Of a stretch of DNA of 64,000 bases, positions 16,662 through 25,052 are shown piece by piece. Where the stretch lies: positions 124,001-188,000 of the forward strand of contig JAYRYZ010000005.1 of NCBI GenBank assembly GCA_041916775.1. The letters run 5' to 3'. A program made the translations under genes and the position numbers. The first letter of the stretch is position 1, and every line of letters begins with the position of its first letter. Source of the stretch: UBA2357 sp041916775 (GTDB lineage: Bacteria; Pseudomonadota; Gammaproteobacteria; Burkholderiales; Rhodocyclaceae). The notes under the pieces were generated by a model, which worked only from the letters and a program-made list of their open reading frames with translations, was not told where the DNA came from and did not search any database.

Positions 16662-17497
16662 AGCACACACCAAGCCTTTGCCTGCTCCTCGCCGTCTTCA
16701 TCACGTCGCCTTTGGCAAGCGCGCAAGCGGTGCCGAACACGGTGCAGACGGTCCTCTCCGGCACGTTGCAGGTGACGCTCCCTCCCGGTTGGGAGTCACT
16801 CGGCGAGGCGGATGACGACACGGTGATGCTGGTGCGCCTCTCCCCCTACTCCGGATACGTGCTGCTCGCTGCCGGAAACGCGGCCAGCGGGGAGGCAGGG
16901 CTGGACATGGCACCCCCTGCAGGCGCATCGTCCAGCTCGTACCGGTTCCTGGGCGAGGCGGCCACCGCGTTCGAGTGGAGCGGAACGACGCCCGAGTTCG
17001 AGCTCGATCGCAGCCTGGCCCCCGGCCGCTACAGGATGATCGTCATCCCGAGCCCGGCCTTCGGCGGTCGCGAATTGGCACTGCGCATCGCCGGGCACGA
17101 CCGTTTTCATGAGAGCGAGGCGCTGCGACAGCTTCTGGATAGCCTCGCGCCGACCAATGCGCCCGCAAACCTCTCGCACCCCACGACCACGACCACGACC
17201 ACGACCACAGCGTCATCCGTCGCAGACCAACGCATCCCCGAACTGCTCGCGCTGGCCGCACAGGGCAAGCTCACCGTGCGCGCCCTGCGCGGTTTCGGCC
17301 AGCTCGACGTTCGCTACGACGCGACCGCGCTCACCCTGCGCAAGCGCGGACTGGACCTCTACACGGCAGACGCGCGACAGATCGAGACATGGCTCTCCGC
17401 CTCCGGGGGTCCGCTGAAGGACCTGCCGGACACAACGCTGACCGCCTTGCAAGAACTCGCCCGCAAGCTGCGCGAGTACGATCCCCCCGCCCGGTAA
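16658..17497 (+). CDS. Secreted protein of unknown function with Thr tract
   Basis: 279 residues with a signal peptide (MKHTPSLCLLLAVFITSPLASAQA). The first domain (about residues 25-175) has the look of a small beta-rich lipoprotein-carrier or DUF fold (VTLPPGWESLGEADDDTVML). A run of nine threonines near residue 180, encoded by a 6-base repeat, then links to a C-terminal alpha-helical part (LAAQGKLTVRALRGFGQLDV). I recognise no family. It is the third coupled gene of the 12298-17497 operon. Confidence 0.65.
   Translation: MKHTPSLCLLLAVFITSPLASAQAVPNTVQTVLSGTLQVTLPPGWESLGEADDDTVMLVRLSPYSGYVLLAAGNAASGEAGLDMAPPAGASSSSYRFLGEAATAFEWSGTTPEFELDRSLAPGRYRMIVIPSPAFGGRELALRIAGHDRFHESEALRQLLDSLAPTNAPANLSHPTTTTTTTTTASSVADQRIPELLALAAQGKLTVRALRGFGQLDVRYDATALTLRKRGLDLYTADARQIETWLSASGGPLKDLPDTTLTALQELARKLREYDPPAR
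17181..17204 (+). repeat. In-frame hexanucleotide repeat (CCACGA)x4
   Basis: Four perfect 6-base units, followed by a partial unit, encode the threonine tract of the secreted protein. Copy-number change would lengthen or shorten the linker by two residues without a frameshift. Confidence 0.8.
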
Positions 17498-17593
17498 CCC
17501 GCCCCGCACGGAGCGCGTCTCGTGCGGGCTCCGATCGCGGCGGCTCGGAACCGGCCCGACCATCGGCTCGGCGATCGAATCCCTGTGGCCCCG

Positions 17594-19009
17594 CTACGCG
17601 ACGCTCCCCGCCTTCGCCGCCTCCACGCCCAGCGGCTCCACCGCAAGCCTGGGCATCCAGCGCACCAGCAGCCTGTAGAAGTCGAGATCGAAGGCCGGCC
17701 GGCTTGCGGCGATCAGCGCGGGCACGTCTTCCGGCGCGGCGACGGTGCCGAAGTAGCACCAGTTGTCCACCACGTGCAGGACACCCGCCTCGCGCAGCCC
17801 GACCGGCCCATTGTGCGGCCAGGCGGCAAGCTTGAGTGCGGCCAGCGCAGCCTCGACCCGCGCGAAGTGCTGCGCGAGCGGCTCCTTGCCGAGGCAGGCA
17901 CCATTGCAACGCTTGAGCTGGTGGTTGAAGCAGCGACCCGGCGTGTGTCGCTCCAACCCGAGCATGGGCGGGCACAGCGCGTGCTCCGCGCACAGCGCGC
18001 GCAGCCGGTCGAGCGCGGCGCGGCGGCTGCGGAAGAAGCCGTAGATGCGGCCCGGCTGCGAAAAATCCACCTCGCCCGCACGCACCAGACGCAAGCCGGC
18101 ATCGCCTGCGAGATCGCTGTCGAGCCGCCATGCGCACAGCTCACGGTTGCGCCGCAGCTGGCGGTTCAGGATGGGCTGCAGGGCCTTGACGAGGCGCGCC
18201 TCCTCGAGCAGCGCACCCAGCTCGCCGGCGGTGCGGATGTGGCTGATGCGGCGCACCTGCTGGCTGAGGCTGAGCTCGCGGTCGCTCGCATGGTCGGCGC
18301 TGAAATGCGACAGCACCCGGCTGCGCAGGCGGGTGCTCTTGCCGATGTAGAGCGGCAGGTCGTTCTCGCCGTGGAAGATGTATACGCCGGGGGCGTCCGG
18401 CAGCGCCAGCACCGCCTCCGCGTCCAGATGGGGCGGCAGGGTCGGGCGACCGATGAGCTCGTGCGCGAGCGCCTCGATCTGCCCTGCCGGAAACCGCTCG
18501 TGCAGGCGCTGCCAGAACTGCCACAAGGCCTCGGCATCGCCCAGTGCGCGATGTCGCGCGCCCACCTGCAAGCCATGGCGCGCGATCAGCTGGTCGAGCC
18601 CGTGACGCCGCTCGTGCGGAAAGAGGCGCCGCGACAACCTCACGGTGCACAGCACGCGCGGCGCAATGCTCACGCCCATGCGCGCGAACGCGGCCTTGAT
18701 GTGGCCATGGTCGAAGCGCGCGTTGTGCGCGACGAAGACCCTGCCTTCAAGACGATCGAAGAGCGCATCGGCGACTTCCTCGAAGCGCGGTGCCGTGGCG
18801 ACCATCTCGTTGCTGATGCCGGTGAGCCGCCGGATGTGATCGGGGATGCGCGTCGCGGGCCGGACCAGAGTCGACCAGCTTCGCACCCCGGCCTCGTCCA
18901 CCTCCACTACGGCCAACTCGGTGATCGAGGCCTGCTGGGCCGGGCCACCGTTGGTCTCGATATCCACGAAGGCAAGACCACCCTCCAGAAGCGTACAGGC
19001 TGCGTGCAT
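17594..19009 (-). CDS. DnaQ-like 3'-5' exonuclease fused to a GIY-YIG (Cho/UvrC-type) nuclease
   Basis: 471 residues. The N-terminal 170 residues form a DEDD exonuclease: ExoI FVDIETNG near residue 14, ExoII NARFDHGHI near residue 97, and ExoIII HRALGDAEAL near residue 153. A GIY-YIG endonuclease follows (PGVYIFHGENDLPLYIGKS, about residues 208-226) with a C-terminal region rich in Cys and Arg (PGRCFNHQLKRCNGAC). Such fusions are annotated as polymerase III epsilon-like and are related to E. coli Cho, which makes 3' incisions in nucleotide excision repair. The combination suggests incision followed by trimming. It is next to alkA on the same strand, so both are DNA-repair genes. Confidence 0.88.
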   Translation of the reverse strand: MHAACTLLEGGLAFVDIETNGGPAQQASITELAVVEVDEAGVRSWSTLVRPATRIPDHIRRLTGISNEMVATAPRFEEVADALFDRLEGRVFVAHNARFDHGHIKAAFARMGVSIAPRVLCTVRLSRRLFPHERRHGLDQLIARHGLQVGARHRALGDAEALWQFWQRLHERFPAGQIEALAHELIGRPTLPPHLDAEAVLALPDAPGVYIFHGENDLPLYIGKSTRLRSRVLSHFSADHASDRELSLSQQVRRISHIRTAGELGALLEEARLVKALQPILNRQLRRNRELCAWRLDSDLAGDAGLRLVRAGEVDFSQPGRIYGFFRSRRAALDRLRALCAEHALCPPMLGLERHTPGRCFNHQLKRCNGACLGKEPLAQHFARVEAALAALKLAAWPHNGPVGLREAGVLHVVDNWCYFGTVAAPEDVPALIAASRPAFDLDFYRLLVRWMPRLAVEPLGVEAAKAGSVA

Positions 19010-19264
19010 GCTCTATTTCTGTCCGATCGTATCCGTGACGTGACAACCCAGGCTTCAGCCCCTGAATGTATAAAAGTATAGCCCATCGACTCGCCCGGAG
19101 CCCTCTACGATCCCTATTGCCTCATGTTTGAGCAGCGCGGCGAATGCCATGCCCTACAGCGGCTTACCGATGCTTTCCACGACTTATCCACATGGCTGCA
19201 CACGCCGATGGTGGAAAAATTCGGTCATCACGAGCTTCAGCGCACAAAATCGGAGCGCTCCGGA

Positions 19265-20161
19265 TCAGCCCTCACCGCGCGCGGCGAGTCGCCAAAGATG
19301 CGCTGCGACGAGCGCACGCCATGGGGAGAATCGCGCCAACCAATCTGCGCAGAACTCGGCGGTCGGCGCGGATTGCAATCGAAGCAGGCGGCGCAGGCCG
19401 CGCCTCACCGCGGCATCGCCGTGCAGCGACCCATCCAGCCAGCCGTAGCCACGCAGCAGCGTGTAGTCCACGGTCCAAGGGCCGACGCCCTTCATCGCCA
19501 GCAACTGTGCCCGCGCCGCTGCCGGGTCGAACCCACCGAGCCAGTCGTCGAGGGGCAGCGCCCGGGTCAGCACGGCCTCGGCAACCGCCAGCAGCGTCGC
19601 CGCCTTGGCTTGGGAAAACCCTGCCTGTCGCAGCCGATCCAAACCTAGCGTGAGAATGGTGGCTGCGTCGGGATAACATAGCAGTCCGTCCTCACACACC
19701 CGGTTGCAGGTCGCGACGAGGCGGCGACGCAAGGACAGCGCCGCCGGGAGGCTGATCTGCTGCCCGGTTATCGCCCAACTGAGCGCTTCGAACGGCGTCG
19801 CCGTGAGCGGCACCCGCAAGCCGGGGTAGATGCGCAGGAGCGGGCCCAACGCCTCGTCACCGCCAAAGGCGTCCATGAAGGCTTCGATCGGCTGACGCAC
19901 CCCGAGCATGCGCTCGAAGATTGCAGGCGTCGCTAAGTTCGCAACGCGCCCGCCGCCACCGCCCAAAGCAAGCCTCACCGACGCCTTTCGGGAAAGGAAT
20001 CGTACCGACAGCAGTGCCGGCTGCGAATCGATCAGCAGGGCCTTCACGAATCCGTCCGGCCCGGCGCGCTCCGACGCGGACAACGGGTCGCGTCCGTGAA
20101 ATTCCAGAACGTCCTCCGTGCTGTATCCATCAGGAAGCGTCAGGACGTGCTCGGCCACCAT
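19265..20161 (-). CDS. alkA: DNA-3-methyladenine glycosylase II (AlkA type)
   Basis: 298-residue HhH-GPD DNA glycosylase that removes alkylated bases. The helix-hairpin-helix and catalytic region reads LLAMKGVGPWTVDYTLLRGY, followed by GSLHGDAAVRRGL, which carries the likely catalytic aspartate. The N-terminal beta domain (VKALLIDSQPALLSVRF) and ITGQQISLPAA match AlkA. The chosen start has GAGGGG about five bases upstream; an in-frame ATG nine codons earlier has no such signal. It is divergent from the nqr operon. The 255 bases to the next gene downstream hold no feature beyond a lone DnaA-box match. Confidence 0.88.
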   Translation of the reverse strand: MVAEHVLTLPDGYSTEDVLEFHGRDPLSASERAGPDGFVKALLIDSQPALLSVRFLSRKASVRLALGGGGGRVANLATPAIFERMLGVRQPIEAFMDAFGGDEALGPLLRIYPGLRVPLTATPFEALSWAITGQQISLPAALSLRRRLVATCNRVCEDGLLCYPDAATILTLGLDRLRQAGFSQAKAATLLAVAEAVLTRALPLDDWLGGFDPAAARAQLLAMKGVGPWTVDYTLLRGYGWLDGSLHGDAAVRRGLRRLLRLQSAPTAEFCADWLARFSPWRALVAAHLWRLAARGEG

Positions 20162-20278
20162 CGCCCCCTCAAGTGCTCGACCGCACAACGAGCCAAGTCA
20201 TGCAGGTCGCGGTCCGCTACGGTGGCCACAGGGCGCGCCATCCAGGGCATGAGACTGTTGTTTGCAAAGTGATTCGCC

Positions 20279-20307
20279 TTCGTACATTTGCGTACAAACG
20301 TTATAAT
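20279..20307 (+). promoter_or_regulatory. Candidate nqr operon promoter
   Basis: A perfect TATAAT (20302-20307) sits 17 bases after a weak TTCGTA (20279-20284), about 120 bases before nqrA. A short GTAC-ATTTGC-GTAC dyad (20282-20295) overlaps the spacer and might bind a regulator. Confidence 0.5.
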
Positions 20308-20425
20308 CCGCTGCCTATCCATAGAGGCGCTTTATTTGTTTTCTTCCAGGGCACGACGTGCTTCGTGTCAGTTCGCTTACCGTGCGTGATCAACCAGTCG
20401 AGTCATGCACATCTGGACGGAACCC

Positions 20426-21763
20426 ATGATCAGAATAAAACGAGGCCTGGATTTACCCATCACCGGCGTACCGGATCAGCGTATCGACTCCGGCCGCAGC
20501 GTGCGCAGCGTCGCCGTGCTTGGACCAGACTACCACGGCATGAAGCCCACGATGGCCGTACAGGTCGGTGACCGCGTGAAGACCGGCCAGATACTGTTCT
20601 CCGACAAGAAGAACCCGGGGATTCATTTCACGGCGCCCGGCGCCGGAGTCGTCAGCGCAATCCACCGAGGCGCACAGCGCGTGTTGCAGTCGGTCGTCAT
20701 CGATCTGGAAGGAGACGAAGGGCTCGACTTCGACGCCTATGCGGACGCCGCGCTCCCCGGCCTCAGCGCCGATCAGGTGCGCGACAACCTGCTCCGCTCA
20801 GGCCTATGGACGGCGCTGCGCACCCGGCCGTTCAGCAAGGTCCCGGCTGCGGATGCGACACCGGCCTCCATTTTCGTCACCGCGATCGACACCCATCCGC
20901 TGGCGGCGGATCCGGCGGTGATCATCGGCGAGTACGCCGCGGATTTCCGCAACGGCCTCGCAGTGCTGGCGCGCCTTGCGCCGGTGGTCGTTTGCAGCGG
21001 CGAGGGACGGCGTTTCGGTGACGATGGCCTCGCAAACGTGCGCAACGAGCAGTTTGCCGGACCGCACCCGGCCGGCTTGCCGGGCACGCACATCCATTTC
21101 GTCGATCCGGTGTCGGCCACGAAGTCCGTCTGGCACATCGGCTATCAGGACGTCATCGCGGTGGGCAAGCTCTTCACCAGCGGGCGACTCTGGGTGGAGC
21201 GCGTGGTCGCGCTTGCCGGCCCGGTCGTGGAGTCGCCGCGACTGGTGCGCTCGAGGCTGGGCGCCAACCTTGAAGAACTGGTCGCCGGGGAGTTGAAGCC
21301 CGGTAACAATCGCCTGATCTCCGGTTCGGTGTTCGGTGGCCGCAACGCGCGTGGTCCCTTTGCGTTCCTGGGCCGCTACCACGTGCAGGTGTCCTGCCTG
21401 CGCGAGGGCAACGACCGCGAGTTCATGCATTACCTGCGCGCGGGCGTGAACAAACATTCGGTGTTGAACATCTTCGTGTCCAAGCTCGCGAACGGACGCC
21501 TCTTCGATTTCACCACCACCACCAACGGCAGCCCGCGCGCGATGGTACCGGTTGGCAACTACGAGGAAGTCATGCCGCTCGACATCCTGCCAACGCAGCT
21601 GCTGCGCTACCTGATCGTGGGCGACACCGAGATGGCGCAGAAGCTCGGTTGCCTGGAACTGGACGAGGAGGATCTGGCGTTGTGCACCTATGTCTGTGCG
21701 GGCAAGTACGAGTACGGCCCCATTCTGCGCGACAACCTGACGCGTATCGAGAAGGAGGGTTGA
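20426..21763 (+). CDS. nqrA: Na+-translocating NADH:quinone reductase subunit A
   Basis: Peripheral 445-residue subunit of the six-subunit Na+-NQR complex, which couples NADH oxidation by ubiquinone to sodium export. The protein begins MIRIKRGLDLPITGVPDQ, the hallmark N-terminus, and contains PGAGVVSAIHRG and the C-terminal CTYVCAGKYEYGPILRDNL. The in-frame ATG seven codons earlier was rejected because family members begin at this Met. First gene of nqrABCDEF; nqrB follows after three bases. Confidence 0.97.
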   Translation: MIRIKRGLDLPITGVPDQRIDSGRSVRSVAVLGPDYHGMKPTMAVQVGDRVKTGQILFSDKKNPGIHFTAPGAGVVSAIHRGAQRVLQSVVIDLEGDEGLDFDAYADAALPGLSADQVRDNLLRSGLWTALRTRPFSKVPAADATPASIFVTAIDTHPLAADPAVIIGEYAADFRNGLAVLARLAPVVVCSGEGRRFGDDGLANVRNEQFAGPHPAGLPGTHIHFVDPVSATKSVWHIGYQDVIAVGKLFTSGRLWVERVVALAGPVVESPRLVRSRLGANLEELVAGELKPGNNRLISGSVFGGRNARGPFAFLGRYHVQVSCLREGNDREFMHYLRAGVNKHSVLNIFVSKLANGRLFDFTTTTNGSPRAMVPVGNYEEVMPLDILPTQLLRYLIVGDTEMAQKLGCLELDEEDLALCTYVCAGKYEYGPILRDNLTRIEKEG

Positions 21764-21766
21764 GCG

Positions 21767-22981
21767 ATGGGCATCCGTGAATATCTCGACAGCGTCGAGC
21801 ACCACTTCGAAAAGGGCGGCAAGCACGAGAAGTGGTACGCGCTCTACGAAGCGATCGACACCTTCTTCTACCGCCCCGCCAGCGTCACCCGCAGCACCGC
21901 ACACGTGCGCGACGGGCTGGACCTGAAGCGGATGATGATCACCGTGTGGCTGTGCACCTTCCCGGCGATGTTCTTCGGCATGTGGAACATCGGCTACCAG
22001 GCGAACAGCCTCTATGCTGCAACGCCGGACTTGCTGTCCTCGCAGACAGACTGGCAGCTTGCGCTGGCGAGCCTCTTTGCCGGCAATGACCCTGGAAGCC
22101 TGTGGGATAACTTCATCCTCGGGGCGGCCTATTTCCTGCCGATCTATCTCGTGACCTTCGCCGTCGGTGGCTTCTGGGAGGTGTTGTTCGCCTCCATCCG
22201 CGGACATGAGGTGAACGAGGGCTTCTTCGTCACCTCGGTGCTGTTCGCGCTCACCCTGCCGCCGTCAATCCCGCTCTGGCAGGTGGCCCTCGGCATCAGC
22301 TTCGGTGTGGTGATCGGCAAGGAGGTCTTCGGCGGTACGGGCAAGAACTTCCTCAACCCGGCGCTCACTGGCCGCGCGTTCCTTTACTTCGCCTATCCGG
22401 CGCAGATCTCCGGCGACGCGGTGTGGACCGCGGTGGACGGCTATGCGGGGGCGACGCCGCTGTCGCTCGCAGCGGCGGGTGGCGTGGACATGATCACCAG
22501 CGCCGGTTACAGCTGGTGGACCGCGTTCTCCGGCATGATCCCGGGTTCCGCAGGCGAAACCAGCTCGCTCGCCATCCTCATCGGTGGTGGCGTGTTGCTG
22601 CTCACCAAGATCGCATCCTGGCGCATCGTCTCTGGCGTCGCGCTCGGCGTGATCGGCATGAGCCTCGTCTTGAATGCGTTCGGCTCGGATACCAACCCGA
22701 TGTTCGCGATGCCGTGGTATTGGCACTTCGCCGTCGGCGGCCTCACCTTCGGCATGATCTTCATGGCCACCGATCCGGTGTCCGCGTCGATGACCAACAC
22801 CGGCAAGTGGATCTTCGGCGCATTCATCGGGGTGATGACGGTGTTGATCCGGGTGGTGAACCCCGCATTCCCGGAGGGGATCATGCTCGCGATCCTGTTC
22901 GGTAACCTGTGCGCGCCGCTGATCGACCATTTCGTCGTGAGCGCCAACATCAAGCGGAGGATGGCACGCCATGTCCAGTAA
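21767..22981 (+). CDS. nqrB: Na+-translocating NADH:quinone reductase subunit B
   Basis: 404-residue integral membrane subunit with about ten transmembrane helices that carries a covalently bound FMN and riboflavin. The flavinylation motif is visible as DGYAGATPLS, with T230 the likely FMN attachment site. GTGKNFLNPALTGRAFLYF and WYWHFAVGGLTFGMIFMATDP are typical. Its end overlaps nqrC by 11 bases. Flavin attachment needs ApbE, which is not encoded in this window. Confidence 0.97.
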   Translation: MGIREYLDSVEHHFEKGGKHEKWYALYEAIDTFFYRPASVTRSTAHVRDGLDLKRMMITVWLCTFPAMFFGMWNIGYQANSLYAATPDLLSSQTDWQLALASLFAGNDPGSLWDNFILGAAYFLPIYLVTFAVGGFWEVLFASIRGHEVNEGFFVTSVLFALTLPPSIPLWQVALGISFGVVIGKEVFGGTGKNFLNPALTGRAFLYFAYPAQISGDAVWTAVDGYAGATPLSLAAAGGVDMITSAGYSWWTAFSGMIPGSAGETSSLAILIGGGVLLLTKIASWRIVSGVALGVIGMSLVLNAFGSDTNPMFAMPWYWHFAVGGLTFGMIFMATDPVSASMTNTGKWIFGAFIGVMTVLIRVVNPAFPEGIMLAILFGNLCAPLIDHFVVSANIKRRMARHVQ

Positions 22982-23759
22982 CAAGGAGTCGACCGGCCGA
23001 ACCCTGATGGTGGCCTTGGTCGTGAGTCTGGTGAGCTCGGTGTTCGTAGCCGGCGCCGCCGTTTCCCTGAAGCCGGTCCAGATCGAGAACCGGCTGCTCG
23101 ACAAGCAACGCAGCATCCTGTCGATTGCCGGCATCGGGGGCAACGACCTCTCCTCGCGTGAGGTTCAGTCACTGTTCTCGAGCCGCATCAAGGCGCGCGT
23201 CGTGGATCTCGAGACCGGTGAGTACAAGGACGGGATCGACGCGCTCACCTTCGATCCGCTCAAGGCGGCGCGCGATCCAAAGATGTCCGCCCCGCTGCCG
23301 GGCGACAAGGACATCGCCTCGATCAAGCGCCGCGAGAACTTCACCACGGTGTATGTGGTCGAGAACGACGGCAAGATGGAGTCGCTGGTGCTGCCGGTGC
23401 GTGGCTATGGGCTGTGGTCTACATTGCACGGCTTTCTCGCCGTCAAGCCGGACCTGAACACCGTCGTGGGTCTCGGGTTCTACCAGCACGCCGAGACGCC
23501 GGGCCTGGGTGGCGAGGTGGACAACCCCAACTGGCGCAATCAGTGGCCCGGAAAGACCCTTTTCGACGACCGCGGCAAGCCGATCATCCGCATCGTCAAG
23601 GGCGGCGTGGATCCCGCCAGTCCGGACGCTGGCCATCAGGTCGATGCCCTGGCGGGTGCGACCCTCACCAGTAACGGCGTCGACCGTCTGTTGCAATTCT
23701 GGCTTGGTGAGCAAGGCTTCGGCCCGTATATCGCCAAGCTGCGTCAGCAGGGAGCTTGA
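22971..23759 (+). CDS. nqrC: Na+-translocating NADH:quinone reductase subunit C
   Basis: 262-residue subunit with one N-terminal membrane helix (LMVALVVSLVSSVFVAGAAV) and a periplasmic FMN-binding domain. The flavinylation motif AGATLTSNGVD holds T231, the likely phosphoester-linked FMN site. The LGGEVDNPNWRNQWPGK segment is conserved in NqrC. It overlaps nqrB at its start and is followed after two bases by nqrD. Confidence 0.97.
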   Translation: MSSNKESTGRTLMVALVVSLVSSVFVAGAAVSLKPVQIENRLLDKQRSILSIAGIGGNDLSSREVQSLFSSRIKARVVDLETGEYKDGIDALTFDPLKAARDPKMSAPLPGDKDIASIKRRENFTTVYVVENDGKMESLVLPVRGYGLWSTLHGFLAVKPDLNTVVGLGFYQHAETPGLGGEVDNPNWRNQWPGKTLFDDRGKPIIRIVKGGVDPASPDAGHQVDALAGATLTSNGVDRLLQFWLGEQGFGPYIAKLRQQGA

Positions 23760-23761
23760 TC

Positions 23762-24430
23762 ATGTCGAAACATACAGCCAAGGAAGTACTGCTCAACCCC
23801 ATCTTCGCCAACAACCCGATCGGTTTGCAGATCCTCGGCATCTGTTCGGCACTGGCGGTGACATCCAACCTCAACACCGCCATCGTGATGTCGATCGCGC
23901 TGACGCTGGTGACCGGCTTCTCGAACCTCTTCATCTCGATGATCCGGTCGCAGATCCCTGCCTCGATCCGCATGATCGTGCAGATGGTCATCATCGCCTC
24001 ACTGGTGATCGTGGTGGATCAGATCCTCAAGGCCTATGCCTTCACCCTCGCCAAGCAGTTGTCGGTGTTCGTGGGGCTGATCATCACCAACTGCATCGTG
24101 ATGGGTCGCGCGGAAGCGTTCGCCATGCAGAATCCGCCCTGGATCTCCTTCCTCGACGGCATCGGCAACGGGCTGGGTTATAGCGCAGTGCTGATTGCAC
24201 TGGGCGTGATCCGCGAGCTCTTCGGTGCCGGCAAACTGTTCGGTATCGAGATACTTCCGCTCGTCAAGGACGGTGGCTGGTATGTGCCCAACGGCCTGCT
24301 GCTGTTGCCGCCCTCTGCGTTCTTCCTGATCGGCCTCTTCATTTGGGCGCTGCGCGAGTGGAAGCGCGAGCAGATCGAGAAGCCTGCCTTCCGCATGGCA
24401 CCGCAGGTCCAGGAAAAGGAGGCCTACTGA
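23762..24430 (+). CDS. nqrD: Na+-translocating NADH:quinone reductase subunit D
   Basis: 222-residue membrane subunit with six predicted helices. With NqrE it coordinates an intramembrane iron-sulfur centre and belongs to the family shared with RnfE. The conserved segments NPIFANNPIGLQILGICSAL and LIITNCIVMGRAEAFA (with the cysteine ligand) are present. The start was taken at MSKHTA rather than two codons earlier because GGGAG lies at proper distance. Confidence 0.96.
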   Translation: MSKHTAKEVLLNPIFANNPIGLQILGICSALAVTSNLNTAIVMSIALTLVTGFSNLFISMIRSQIPASIRMIVQMVIIASLVIVVDQILKAYAFTLAKQLSVFVGLIITNCIVMGRAEAFAMQNPPWISFLDGIGNGLGYSAVLIALGVIRELFGAGKLFGIEILPLVKDGGWYVPNGLLLLPPSAFFLIGLFIWALREWKREQIEKPAFRMAPQVQEKEAY

Positions 24431-24431
24431 G

Positions 24432-25040
24432 ATGGAACATTACCTGAGCCTGTTCGTCAGGTCCGTGTTCATCGAGAACATGGCCCTGTCCTTCTTCCTC
24501 GGCATGTGCACCTTCATCGCGATCTCCAAGAAGGTCGAGACCGCAATCGGCCTCGGTATCGCGGTGGTCGTGGTGCAAACCATCACCGTGCCGGTGAACA
24601 ACCTCATCTACACCTGGCTGTTGCGCGATGGCGCGCTGGCCTGGGCGGGGCTGCCGGAGATCGATCTCTCCTTCCTCGGCCTGCTCTCCTACATCGGCAT
24701 CATCGCCGCGATGGTGCAGGTGCTGGAGATGTTGCTCGACAAATACGTGCCCAGCCTCTACAACGCGCTCGGCGTGTTCCTGCCGCTGATCACGGTGAAC
24801 TGCGCGATCATGGGCGGCACCCTGTTCATGGTCGAGCGCGACTACAACCTCAGCGAAAGCATCGTTTACGGTGTGGGCTCCGGCTTCTCGTGGGGGCTCG
24901 CAATCGCGCTGCTCGCCGGTATCCGCGAGAAGCTGAAGTACAGTGACGTGCCTGACGGCCTGCAGGGTCTGGGCATCACCTTCATCACCATCGGGCTGAT
25001 GTCGCTGGGCTTCATGTCCTTCTCCGGCATTCAACTCTAA
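24432..25040 (+). CDS. nqrE: Na+-translocating NADH:quinone reductase subunit E
   Basis: 202-residue membrane subunit related to RnfA, six helices. It begins MEHYLSLFVRSVFIENMALS, and the cysteine segments LGMCTFIA and ITVNCAIMGG (iron-sulfur ligands shared with NqrD) are present. It starts one base after nqrD. Confidence 0.96.
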   Translation: MEHYLSLFVRSVFIENMALSFFLGMCTFIAISKKVETAIGLGIAVVVVQTITVPVNNLIYTWLLRDGALAWAGLPEIDLSFLGLLSYIGIIAAMVQVLEMLLDKYVPSLYNALGVFLPLITVNCAIMGGTLFMVERDYNLSESIVYGVGSGFSWGLAIALLAGIREKLKYSDVPDGLQGLGITFITIGLMSLGFMSFSGIQL

Positions 25041-25052
25041 GGAGGGGCAAGG

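Noticed and set aside
19184..19192. TTATCCACA, a perfect DnaA box
   Set aside because: Single copy without an AT-rich unwinding element or replication genes nearby, so not an origin.
19124..19648. Open frames on the plus strand between the nuclease fusion and alkA
   Set aside because: They run antisense through alkA and show no family signature.
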